Source: Corynebacterium pilosum DSM 20521 = CIP 103422
Lineage (GTDB): Bacteria > Actinomycetota > Actinomycetes > Mycobacteriales > Mycobacteriaceae
Direction: 5' to 3'
NCBI RefSeq assembly: GCF_000373805.1
Contig: NZ_KB892468.1
Span: forward strand, 62,189-126,188
DNA: 64,000 bases
Of the stretch, positions 27,032-36,200 are shown one piece after another. A model generated the notes under the pieces. That model worked only from the letters and a program-made list of their open reading frames with translations. It had not been told where the DNA came from and did not search any database. The position numbers and the translations under genes are program-made. The first letter of the stretch is position 1; every line of letters begins with the position of its first letter.

Positions 27032-27709
27032 ATGACTGATTTACACGAAATTACCCACCCCTACACGCCTGGCGCCGCCCCCGGGCCAGACTCATTGTTG
27101 CTGGTCTGGGACGCCCCGAACCTAGACATGGGCCTTGGCGCCATCCTCGGTGGCCGCCCGACAGCCGCCTACCGCCCCCGCTTCGACGCGGTGGGCCGCT
27201 GGCTGATCGAACGCGCCGCGGTACTCAACGAAACCGCCGAGCGCCACATCGAACCCGAGGCCACCGTGTTCACCAACGTCACCCCAGGCGGCGCCGACGT
27301 CGTGCGGCCCTGGGTGGAGGCCCTACGCAACGTCGGTTTCGCCGTGTTCGCGAAGCCGAAGTCCGACGAGGACTCCGACGTGGACCCAGACATGATCGCC
27401 CACATCAAGCGCCGCCACGACGAGGGCGTGCTCAAAGGCGTGGTCATCGCCAGCGCCGATGGGCAGAACTTCATGGAGACCATCGACACGCTTGTCGACG
27501 AGGGCCTTCCTGTCACTGTCCTGGGATTCCACGAACACGCCTCATGGGCTGTCGCCTCCGAATCCATCAACTTCGTAGACTTAGAAGACATTCCTGGTGT
27601 TTTTCGTGAGCCTTTGCCGCGCATTAACCTGGATCAGTTGCCAGATGACGGCGCATGGTTGCAGCCATTCCGTCCGCTGACAGCGTTGCTCAACAACACT
27701 CGCCAGTAA
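27032..27709 (+). CDS. NYN (PIN-like) domain protein, Rv0207c-like
   Basis: This 225-residue cytoplasmic protein has the acidic pocket of NYN nucleases: LLLVWDAPNLDMGLG near residue 27, an acidic middle, GVVIASADGQNF and LPVTVLGFHEHASW. NYN proteins are metal-dependent ribonucleases. It is embedded between trmB and the MmpL3 gene, as in mycobacteria, but its biological role is not established. The start follows trmB by two bases, implying coupled translation. Confidence 0.8.
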   Translation: MTDLHEITHPYTPGAAPGPDSLLLVWDAPNLDMGLGAILGGRPTAAYRPRFDAVGRWLIERAAVLNETAERHIEPEATVFTNVTPGGADVVRPWVEALRNVGFAVFAKPKSDEDSDVDPDMIAHIKRRHDEGVLKGVVIASADGQNFMETIDTLVDEGLPVTVLGFHEHASWAVASESINFVDLEDIPGVFREPLPRINLDQLPDDGAWLQPFRPLTALLNNTRQ

Positions 27710-27720
27710 CGGAGGCACAT

Positions 27721-30012
27721 TTGTTTTATAGGTGGGGCCACTTCGCTTTCCGGTTTCGCAAGATCATTCCACTGGTCGTCGTCGTGATCATCCTGCTCAT
27801 GCACTTCCTGTTCGGCACCAAGCTGGACCAGCGCATGAGCCAGGAAGGATGGGAGGACCCAGGCGCTGACTCGACCACCGCCGCGGTCATCGAGCAGGAG
27901 ACCTTTGGGCGCGATAATTCCGGCGACGTGATCCTGATGGTAGACGCCGGCGAGGGCAACCGGGTGACCGATCCCGAAGTGTTCCACGCAGCCAACGCTG
28001 CCATCGCCGAGCTGGAGCGCACGTACGACGATCAAATCGCTCACGTGCAAAGCTATTTCGCCTCCCCCAACCAGCAGCAGATTACCGAGGATGGTCGCTA
28101 TGCCTTCGCCGCCATCGGCCTAGAAGGCGACGGTGAGCAAACGCTGAAGGATTACCGCGTGCTGGAAGAGGCCGCGAAGTCCATCGAGCTGCCAGGCGCC
28201 GCCACCGTCGAAGTTGCAGGTGCCACGGCCGTGGCCGATGCCCTCGACGATGGCATGGCCGACGATATTGCCCGCGCCGAAATCCTCGGCGTTGTCGCCG
28301 TCGCTGTGATCTTGTTGTTCGTCTTCGGTGGCGTGGTCGCTGCTGCGATGCCGCTGATCGTGGGCATCTTGTCCATCATTGGCGGTCTGGCGATCCTGTC
28401 CATCATCGCCTCCTTCTTCCAGGTCAACATCTTCTCCCAGTCCGTGATCACGCTGCTCGGCTTGGGGCTTGCTATTGACTACGGCCTGTTCATGGTTTCG
28501 CGCTTCCGCGAAGAACTGGACAAGGGCACCGAGGTGCGCGAGGCCGTCGCCATCACCACCGCCACCGCGGGCAAGACGGTGTTCTTCTCCGCGCTGATGG
28601 TGGGCGTGGCACTGTCAGGATTGTTCATGTTCCCGCAGGCCTTCTTGAAGTCCGTGTCCTACGGTGCGATCGCCGCCGTGACTCTCGCCGCGGTGATCTC
28701 CGTAGCGGTGCTGCCTGCACTGTTCGGCATGCTGGGCCACAACATCGATAAGTGGTCGGTGCGCCGCACCTCGCGCACCGCACGACGACTAGAAGACACG
28801 ATCTGGTTCAAGCTCCCCTCCTGGGCGATACGCAACTCCAAGAAGGTCATTGTCGTCGTCGCGGGTGCTCTGATCCTGCTCACCCTGCCCATCGCCGGCA
28901 TTAAGCTCGGCGGGATCAATGAGGCCTACCTACCGCCAACGAACCAGGTCCGCCAGGCCCAAGACACCTTCAACGAAGAGTTCCCGCAGTTCCGCACCGA
29001 TCCGGTGAAACTCGTCGTCACGGGCGCCTCCAACGAGCAGCTGGTGGACGTTGTCCTGCAGACCCGCGAAGTCGATGGTCTGGCGGCCCCCATGTCGCCG
29101 GCCACCCAAACCGTCGACGGCACCACCGTCCTCTCCGCCGGCCTAGCCGACCGCGACAACGGCAAGTACGTCGTCGACCAGCTCCGTGCCATCGACGCAC
29201 CAGAGGGAGTAGACCTCTACGTATCCGGCACCCCGGCCATGGAAGTGGAGTCCATTGAGGCCCTCACCGAGAAACTGCCGTGGATGTTCCTGTACATGAT
29301 GTTGGCCACCTTGATCCTGATGACGGTGCTATTCGGGTCCGTGATCTTGCCGATCAAGGCCGTGATCATGAACGTGCTGGGGCTGGGTGCGACCATCGGC
29401 TTCCTCACCCTCATGTTCGTCGACGGCTTCGGCTCGGGCCTGTTCAATTTCACCCCAGGCCCGCTGATGAGCCCGGTGCTCGTTCTGATCATCGCCATCC
29501 TTTACGGCCTGTCCACCGACTATGAGGTCTTCCTCGTCTCGCGCATGGTGGAGGCCCGCGCCAAGGGGGCCACCACCGACAACGCCATCAAGTACGGCAC
29601 CGCGCACACCGGCGGCATCATCACCGCCGCGGCGCTGATCATGATCGTTGTGGCCGCCGCCTTCGCGCTCTCAGAGATCGTGATGATGAAGTACATCTCC
29701 TTCGGCATGATCTTCTCGCTCGCCCTCGACGCCACCCTGATCCGCCTCCTGCTGGTCCCCGCCGTCATGCACGAGCTGCGCGAAGACAACTGGTGGGCAC
29801 CGCGTTGGGTGAAAAAGATCTACCAGAAAATTGGCGACGACTCCGAGGGCCACAGCGCGCCACGACCACAGCCTTCGTCGATAAGCGATGAGCCGAAGAT
29901 GGAAGATGCCGTCATCGCCTCCACCCACGCCCGCAGTGGCGTCAGCGCCGACGAAAACTCCGAACTGATCCCGTTTTCGGAGCTGATGAAACGCATTGAG
30001 CGCAACAAGTGA
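27721..30012 (+). CDS. mmpL3: MmpL3-type RND exporter of trehalose monomycolate (CmpL4-like)
   Basis: This 763-residue inner-membrane RND transporter has twelve predicted helices, with large extracytoplasmic domains after helices 1 and 7. The proton-relay Asp-Tyr pairs are seen in LGLAIDYGLFMVSRFRE and LYGLSTDYEVFLVSRM. The C-terminal cytoplasmic tail is short compared with MmpL3. It exports trehalose monomycolate. A TTG start at 27721 is chosen because GGAGG lies five bases upstream; no ATG fits. It follows the NYN gene and overlaps the next gene by four bases. Confidence 0.9.
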   Translation: MFYRWGHFAFRFRKIIPLVVVVIILLMHFLFGTKLDQRMSQEGWEDPGADSTTAAVIEQETFGRDNSGDVILMVDAGEGNRVTDPEVFHAANAAIAELERTYDDQIAHVQSYFASPNQQQITEDGRYAFAAIGLEGDGEQTLKDYRVLEEAAKSIELPGAATVEVAGATAVADALDDGMADDIARAEILGVVAVAVILLFVFGGVVAAAMPLIVGILSIIGGLAILSIIASFFQVNIFSQSVITLLGLGLAIDYGLFMVSRFREELDKGTEVREAVAITTATAGKTVFFSALMVGVALSGLFMFPQAFLKSVSYGAIAAVTLAAVISVAVLPALFGMLGHNIDKWSVRRTSRTARRLEDTIWFKLPSWAIRNSKKVIVVVAGALILLTLPIAGIKLGGINEAYLPPTNQVRQAQDTFNEEFPQFRTDPVKLVVTGASNEQLVDVVLQTREVDGLAAPMSPATQTVDGTTVLSAGLADRDNGKYVVDQLRAIDAPEGVDLYVSGTPAMEVESIEALTEKLPWMFLYMMLATLILMTVLFGSVILPIKAVIMNVLGLGATIGFLTLMFVDGFGSGLFNFTPGPLMSPVLVLIIAILYGLSTDYEVFLVSRMVEARAKGATTDNAIKYGTAHTGGIITAAALIMIVVAAAFALSEIVMMKYISFGMIFSLALDATLIRLLLVPAVMHELREDNWWAPRWVKKIYQKIGDDSEGHSAPRPQPSSISDEPKMEDAVIASTHARSGVSADENSELIPFSELMKRIERNK

Positions 30013-31028
30013 ACGCGACGCTGAAAAAGTGGATCACATGGTTGGCACCGCTAGTGGTGCTGATCGTGCTGCTCGTCGCCTTTCGCGATGATCTGCCTTT
30101 CCTCGGCGAAGCTTTTTACACCCTCCTTGAGGCGCAGCCCCTGCCGCTTGTCTGCGGCGTGATTACGGCGGTCGCTGCTCTGGTGGCCATGGCCGAAGTG
30201 ATGCGCCTGTTAATGAATGCCGGCAATGACGTTGACGTTCCGCTCCAAGAAACCACCGCTGTCACCCTTGCCTCTAACGCATGGTCCACCTCCCTGCCCG
30301 GCGGCCCAGCCTTTTCGGCGTGGCTGACCTTCCGCGTGCAACGTTCTTGGGGCGCCACGGTGGCGCTGTGCGGGTGGTTCCTGGTGGTCAGCTCGGTGAT
30401 TTCGACGATGTGGCTGGTGCTGATCGGCATCGCCGCCGTCCTCTTCCTAGGCGCGGACCTTAATCTGCTCACCCTGCTGCTCACGCTGGCAGTGACGATT
30501 TTGGTGATCGTCGCGGTGTACTGGGCCACGCGCAACCCCGCGGTGCTGCGCCGTTGGGCTTCTTACTTGCCGACGAAGATCCGCTCCAGCACTGAAAAAG
30601 CTGTCGACCAGCTCGCCACCGTAGAAATGAGTGGCCGCTCCTTCGCCGGCGCTTCTGCCTACTCGCTGCTCAACCGCCTGCTTGATGCTATGACCTTGTA
30701 CTTTGCGGTGTGGTCCGTGGTCGATGTGGCGCCCGGTTTTGTGGCCGAGCCGAATCAAACCACTGTGATGGGCGTGGCCATGGGCTATGTGATGGCAAAA
30801 CTGGCCGGCACCGCGCAAATCACCCCTGGCGGCGTGGGCACCGTGGAGGCGCTGACCGCCGGCGCGTTGGTCGCCTCCGGGATGACGCTTGTCGACGCCA
30901 CCGCCGCCACCGTAATCTACCGCCTCATCTCTTTCGCTCTGATCACCGTGATTGGTTGGATCGTGTTCCTAGTGAAGTACGCGGGCAAGGGATACATGCT
31001 GGGGCGCTCCGAAGAAACTTCCCCATAA
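30009..31028 (+). CDS. flippase-like membrane protein (LPG_synthase_TM/YbhN family)
   Basis: This is a 339-residue protein with about eight transmembrane helices. It has the conserved SLPGGPAFSAWLTFR and QITPGGVGTVEAL motifs of the lysylphosphatidylglycerol-synthase transmembrane/YbhN family, which includes lipid and glycolipid transport proteins. The catalytic lysyl-transfer domain is absent. The GTG start overlaps the mmpL3 stop (GTGA), indicating translational coupling with the exporter. A large inverted repeat begins just after its stop. Confidence 0.83.
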   Translation: MNATLKKWITWLAPLVVLIVLLVAFRDDLPFLGEAFYTLLEAQPLPLVCGVITAVAALVAMAEVMRLLMNAGNDVDVPLQETTAVTLASNAWSTSLPGGPAFSAWLTFRVQRSWGATVALCGWFLVVSSVISTMWLVLIGIAAVLFLGADLNLLTLLLTLAVTILVIVAVYWATRNPAVLRRWASYLPTKIRSSTEKAVDQLATVEMSGRSFAGASAYSLLNRLLDAMTLYFAVWSVVDVAPGFVAEPNQTTVMGVAMGYVMAKLAGTAQITPGGVGTVEALTAGALVASGMTLVDATAATVIYRLISFALITVIGWIVFLVKYAGKGYMLGRSEETSP

Positions 31029-31030
31029 CG

Positions 31031-31121
31031 CAAACCGATATAGTCCTCGGCCCATAGTGCGTGTAGATTATTGAAAACCTAATGGTTACGAGCACTATGT
31101 AGCGAGGACTATATCGGTTTG
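31031..31121. repeat. 91-bp inverted-repeat element
   Basis: Outer arms CAAACCGATATAGTCCTCG (31031-31049) and its perfect complement (31103-31121) enclose inner arms CATAGTGC (31053-31060) and GCACTATG (31092-31099), with a loop of about 31 AT-rich bases. The structure is far longer than a normal terminator, has no T-run, and resembles a MITE-like or palindromic element. It lies between two plus-strand genes. Confidence 0.7.
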
Positions 31122-31162
31122 TGAAACAGGGGCGGGCGCTGCCGGGTGCTAAGGTTAACGGC

Positions 31163-31525
31163 GTGAAGAAATCCACCGCCATTGCTATTGACCTTGTCGC
31201 CATCGCCGTGTTCGCCCTCTTGGCCCGCATGGCGCACCAATCCGAAGACATGCCCTTCAATTTCACGGGCTACTTGTCCACTCTCTGGCCATTCGTGGTC
31301 GGTGTGGTGATGGGCTGGATCATTGTCCGCGAGGGCCGTGGTGGCCGCGGCGTGTGGGTCTGGCTGATCACCGTGGTCGTGGGCCTAGCCATTTGGGGAG
31401 TGCGCAATCAGGCGATTCCCCACTGGTCCTTCGTGATCGTGGCCACCGTCATGAGCGCACTGCTCATGCTAGGCTGGCGCGGCATTGCTGGCCTGTTCGG
31501 CCGCAAGTCCGCCGCCCGCCAGTAG
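31163..31525 (+). CDS. DUF3054 membrane protein
   Basis: This 120-residue protein has four predicted transmembrane helices, with AIDLVAIAVFALLARMAH at the N-terminus and a WP-FVVGVVMGWII segment matching the DUF3054 family of unknown function. GTG 31163 is chosen because AAGG lies upstream and the family starts near KKSTAIAID. The earlier GTG at 31121 sits in the inverted repeat. Confidence 0.8.
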   Translation: MKKSTAIAIDLVAIAVFALLARMAHQSEDMPFNFTGYLSTLWPFVVGVVMGWIIVREGRGGRGVWVWLITVVVGLAIWGVRNQAIPHWSFVIVATVMSALLMLGWRGIAGLFGRKSAARQ

Positions 31526-31527
31526 GT

Positions 31528-31638
31528 TTAGAAGATCAGGCCCAGGTTGTAAAGTGGGTCGTCTCCAGTGAAGCTGGCGACCAACCATCCCAGGTAGCCC
31601 ACGATTTCCAAACCGATATCAACAGCACTGCTCAACAT
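31528..31638 (-). CDS. 36-residue small membrane peptide, porin-like size
   Basis: The ATG at 31638 is preceded by AGAAGAAAGAAG. The peptide starts MLSSAVDIGLEIVGYLGWLV, continues ASFTGDDPLYNLGLIF and stops at 31528. It is hydrophobic and glycine-rich with acidic residues and no cysteine. Its size and composition recall the short corynebacterial cell-wall channel peptides PorA/PorH and other O-mycoloylated peptides, but no sequence identity to those is claimed. It lies 60 bases beyond accD in the mycolate operon. It is too short for routine gene calling. Confidence 0.5.
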   Translation of the reverse strand: MLSSAVDIGLEIVGYLGWLVASFTGDDPLYNLGLIF

Positions 31639-31698
31639 AACATTCTTCTTTCTTCTAGAGTCTTCTTGACGATTCTTCGCAGATCATACCCCGCGTAC

Positions 31699-33252
31699 TT
31701 AAAGCGGGGAAATGGTGTGCTTCTTGGGCAGATCCACCTCGTCCTTAGTGCGCAGTTGACGAAGTGCTCGTCGTAAAGCGATGCGCGTCTCGGACGGCTG
31801 GATCATGTGGTCGATGTAGCCACGCTCGGCGGCAACATACGGCGATGTCATGTTTTCGTCGTAGAAATCCATGAACACCTTCTTCATGTAGGCGCGCTGG
31901 TTCTCGTCCTCGATCTGGGCGAGCTGCTTGCCCTGGATCATCACCACGGCCGCCGCCGAACCCATGACAGCGATCTGCGCGGTCGGCCACGCCAAGTTGA
32001 TGTCGCCCGACAGGTTCTTCGAGCCCATCACCGCGTACGCGCCGCCGTAGGCCTTGCGCACGATCAGGGTGACCTTCGGAACAGTCGCCTCCACCAGCGA
32101 AAACGCGAGCTTCGCGCCGCGGTGGATCAGGCCGACCTTCTCCTGTTCCACACCCGGCAGGTAGCCGGGCGTATCGACGACGAACACCAGCGGAATGTTG
32201 TAGGCGTCGCACGTACGGATGAAACGAGCACCCTTATCGGCGGCATCAGCATCAATGCAGCCCGCGAAGTGCATCGGGTTATTCGCCACGAAGCCAACGG
32301 TGCGGCCGTCGATGCGACCGAAAGCACAGATCAGGTTCGGGGCGAAGTTCTCCTGGATCTCCAGCAGATCACCGTCATCGGTGAGTTCGGGTAGCAGGTC
32401 CATCATGTCGTAGCCAGCGTTGGTGTCATCCGGCATGAAGGAGTCGAGGTGCTCGTCGTCAAGCTCCTCGTCCGCAGGCGCCCACGCCACGGGTGTTTCG
32501 TCGAACGTGGAGGTGGGCAGGAGGCCCAGGAGGTCGCGGACGTAGTCGAAGGCGTCCTCCTCGGTGGGCAGCACGGCCTGGATGTTGCCGTTGAGCTCCT
32601 GCTGGCGCGCCCCACCAAGCTCCGCCGAGGTGACATCCTCGCCCGTAACCTCCTTGATCACGGCCGGGCCGGTCACGTACATCTCGGCCTGATCCTCCAC
32701 CGCAACCACGAAGTCAGTGGTCACCGGCGCGTAGACGGCGCCACCGGCAGACTTACCCAGCATGATGGAGATCTGCGGGGCGCGGCCAGACTGCGGCAGC
32801 TGCCGACGCGCGATCTCCGAATACATAGCCAAGGACGTCACCGCGTCCTGGATGCGTGCGCCGCCGGAGTCCTGGATACCAATGATCGGGCAGCCGATCT
32901 TGATGGCAAACTCCATGACCTCGACGACCTTGCGGCCGAAAGTCACGCCCACCGAACCGCCGTACACCGTCTTATCGTGGGCGTAGATGGCAACGGGGCG
33001 GCCATCGATCCGCCCATAACCAGTGACAACACCGTCCGAGTAGACAGCATCCTTGTCACCAGGGGTGCGGCCCAGTGCGCCGATCTCTACGAAGGAGCCC
33101 TCGTCGAGAAGCACGTCGATACGCTGGCGCGGGGTGGTGCGGCCTTCGTCGTCACGCTTCTTGCGGGCGCGTTCCGAACCGGGGTCTTTCGCCTTCTCCA
33201 GGCGGGCGCGCAGGTCAGCGAGTTTTTCCTCGGTGGTCATGTTGGTGGACAC
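31699..33252 (-). CDS. accD3: acyl-CoA carboxylase beta chain of the mycolate pathway (AccD3/AccD4)
   Basis: The carboxyltransferase subunit of 517 aa makes the alkylmalonyl-CoA extender for Pks13 condensation, with partner AccA3/AccBC encoded elsewhere. Conserved blocks are GIQDSGGARIQDAV and the C-terminal FVVDTPGYLPGVEQE and MGSKNLSGDINLAWPTA. The GTG start overlaps the pks13 stop by one base (TAGTG), so translation is coupled. Gene order accD-pks13-fadD32 equals that of Rv3799c-Rv3801c. Confidence 0.95.
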   Translation of the reverse strand: MSTNMTTEEKLADLRARLEKAKDPGSERARKKRDDEGRTTPRQRIDVLLDEGSFVEIGALGRTPGDKDAVYSDGVVTGYGRIDGRPVAIYAHDKTVYGGSVGVTFGRKVVEVMEFAIKIGCPIIGIQDSGGARIQDAVTSLAMYSEIARRQLPQSGRAPQISIMLGKSAGGAVYAPVTTDFVVAVEDQAEMYVTGPAVIKEVTGEDVTSAELGGARQQELNGNIQAVLPTEEDAFDYVRDLLGLLPTSTFDETPVAWAPADEELDDEHLDSFMPDDTNAGYDMMDLLPELTDDGDLLEIQENFAPNLICAFGRIDGRTVGFVANNPMHFAGCIDADAADKGARFIRTCDAYNIPLVFVVDTPGYLPGVEQEKVGLIHRGAKLAFSLVEATVPKVTLIVRKAYGGAYAVMGSKNLSGDINLAWPTAQIAVMGSAAAVVMIQGKQLAQIEDENQRAYMKKVFMDFYDENMTSPYVAAERGYIDHMIQPSETRIALRRALRQLRTKDEVDLPKKHTISPL

Positions 33253-36200
33253 TAACTTAACCTCTCAATCCACTCATTCATATGCTTGCCGACGATACCG
33301 ATGACCGGCTCGTCCGGCATAGCCAGGTGGTCGCCTGGGCACTGGACGATGGTGAGATCGTCCACAATCTGGCCCCAGTTGCCGTCCTCGGCGATGTCCG
33401 CGTAGCGCGGCTCCAAAGTGATGGCGCCGTCGTGCATCCGCTCGGAGCGGAACAGGAGCACCGGCACGTCAACGTCTGCCCAGCGGGTGAAGTCGATCTT
33501 GCCCAGGATCTGGTTGTCGACGAAGCTAGCCCGCTGGTGCTCTAGAACGCCGGCGGCCAGGCCGTGCTCGGACGCGTCGGTGGTGGCCAGAACGTGCTCC
33601 AGCATCCCCATCAGAGCTTCTTCACCAGCTGTTTCGAGCAGGTCAAAAGGCACCTCGAAGTCAAGGCCGTAGGTGTCCTTGGCGAAATCGGCGTAACGCT
33701 GCCAACGGGCCTTCGTCTCTTCCATGGTGTCTGGGACAGGCTCGCGGGGCTGGGTGGTGTCCAGCAGTGCGATGAATTCGATCTCTGGGGCGTCCTCGCG
33801 GTCGCGCAGCTGGCTGGCCACCTCGAACGCGAGCGCCCCACCGAAGGACCATCCGCCCAGGACAATCTTTCCGCCGTTGGCGTAGCGCAGGATGTCATCC
33901 AGGTAGGCGGCGGCGCGCTCCTCCAGGGAGCCTTCGAGGCGCTCCACACCGTAGACGGGCACGTTGTTCAGGCGGCGCGTCAGTGGCTCATAGACCACAG
34001 TGGTGGCGCCGGCCGGGTGGAACATGAAGACGGCCGGGCCGTCACCTTCCTCGCGCAGCACGCGGATGTTGCCCTCGACCTCAGTCTCGAGGCCTTCGCG
34101 GACCATGTTGGCCAGTGGTTCCAGGGTGGCTGCCTCGCGAACGTCGGTGGCGGTGATTTCGGTGCCGGAACGCTCGGTGAGGTGGGAGGCGATATTGGAG
34201 GCCTCTTCCTCGCTGATCTTCGGGAGTTCGCTGGTCACGCCTGCTGCGGCGGCGCCGGTGTACTTGGCCCAGGCGCCGAAGACCATGCGTTCCGAAGCGT
34301 CACGGGGCGCCACGCCGACGCCCTGTGAAGACTCAGTTTTCTCCCGAGTCTCCTTTTCTATCGGAGTCTCGTTCTTTTCTTCAGGAGTCCGAGGTACCGA
34401 GGACTCCTCCCCCGCCACGGCCTCTTCAACCATGGTGATCACGTCGGCTACGGAGGCGTCGCGCAGTGCTTGGACGTTCAGTGGTGGGATCTGGAAGTCG
34501 TTTTCGACCCGGTTTTTGATGCGCATGCCCATCAGGGAATCCAGGCCCAAGTCGATCAGTGGCAGCTCGAGCGGCAGGTCGTCGACGTCGTAGCCCATGG
34601 ATTCACTGACGATGGCGCGCAGTCGGTCTTCCACAGATTCGCCGGAGTTTGCGTCCCAGCGGATCTGCTCGATGTCTTCATCCACCTCTACCGCGGTGGT
34701 CTCGGCGCTGGGGCTGATCTCTGCGACACCCGGCACGGACTGCGGGGCATCCAGAGCCAGTGTCGTCGCAAAGCCTTCGGCCACGATCGCGTCCGCCGCG
34801 AAGACCTTGATGCTCACACCACCCAGGGTGGACTCGACCAGCGTGGTCACATCACCAGAGGCAGGCAGGGAGCCGCGTTCCTCAGTGGCCACCACGCGCG
34901 AGCCTGGCGCGACAGCCTCAGCGGCCGCCTCGATGAGCTGGTGGGGGCTAAAGACTTGGTCTGCCTGGGCGCCGAAGGCAGTCTTGCCGTCGGGAAGTGC
35001 CACGCGCACGCCGGGCAGCGCGCCCGACCCGCTGGAGTTGGGGCGCGCCTTAGTCCAGTGCTGCACCTGCTTGAACTGGGTAAAGGGCGCGGAGATGACG
35101 TCGCCACTGCCATAGATGGCGCCGAAGTCCACGTCCTGGCCCTGCACGTACAGCTTGGCAGCCAGGTCCACCAGGGATTCGACCTCGTCGACCTTGCGCT
35201 TCATCGTGTACAGCAGCTGCGCATCCGGCTTCCCGCAGGCAAACGCGGTGTTCATCATGCCCATGATCGCCACCGGGTTCGGACAGATCTCCACCAGGGT
35301 CATGTGTCCGGCCTCGAAAGCCTTCTCGATGGCGTCCTGGAAGTAGACGGGCTGGCGCGTCATGGTCAGGAAGTACTGGTCAGTGTGCACCACCTCGCCG
35401 GGCTCAAAGACGCGGCCGCGCTCCACAGAACTGAAGAGCGGGATGCGGATCGGCTGAGCCTCCACGCCAGCGATCTCAAACCCGAGCTCGCCCATGATCG
35501 GGTCCAGCGCGGAGGTGTGTCCGGCACCGCGCACGCGCATCTTGCGCGCGAACTTACCGTCCTCCTCCAGCGCCGCGACCAGGTAGTCCACGGCGGCGAC
35601 CGGCCCGCCCACGGTAGTCATGCCCGGCCCTGCATACACGGCAGGTTCGATGCCCGCAGCTTCCTCGTGCTTATCGACGAAGTCCTGCAACGCCTCGCGG
35701 GTCAGTTCCACCACGGCCATCGCACCTTCTTGCGGGGTGTCGGCCGTCATTTCTTCGCCCTCGCCCATGAGGCGGGCGCGGTGGCAGGCGATCCGCATGG
35801 CGTCTGCGTCGCTGATGCCGCCGGCCGCGTACGCTGCGGCGATTTCACCCATGCTCATTCCGGCGACGGCGGCCGGCGTGATGCCCAGCTTCGCCAACAG
35901 ATCGGTGACCGCGATTTGGATAGCGGTGATGGTTACCTGTGCGGTGTTGGTGTCGTAGGTTTGTTCGTCGTCACGCACGATGTCCAACGCCGACCAGCCA
36001 GCCTCGAAGTCGATGAATCTGTCCAATTCCTCCATTCTGGAGCAGAAAAATGGAGAAACATCGACCAGCTGCTTGACCATCTTGCGGTGCTGGGAGCCGA
36101 AACCGGAGTAAACAAACACGGGGCCCATCGTTGCGGGGCTGTCGGTGGTGGCGATGCCCACGGAGACCTTGCCGTCAGCGACCTGGCGCAAGCGTTTCAC

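Noticed and set aside
31679-31702. CCCCGC/GCGGGG hairpin at the accD stop as a terminator
   Set aside because: No T-run follows on the minus strand and it overlaps the stop codon; read-through to the 36-aa ORF is plausible.
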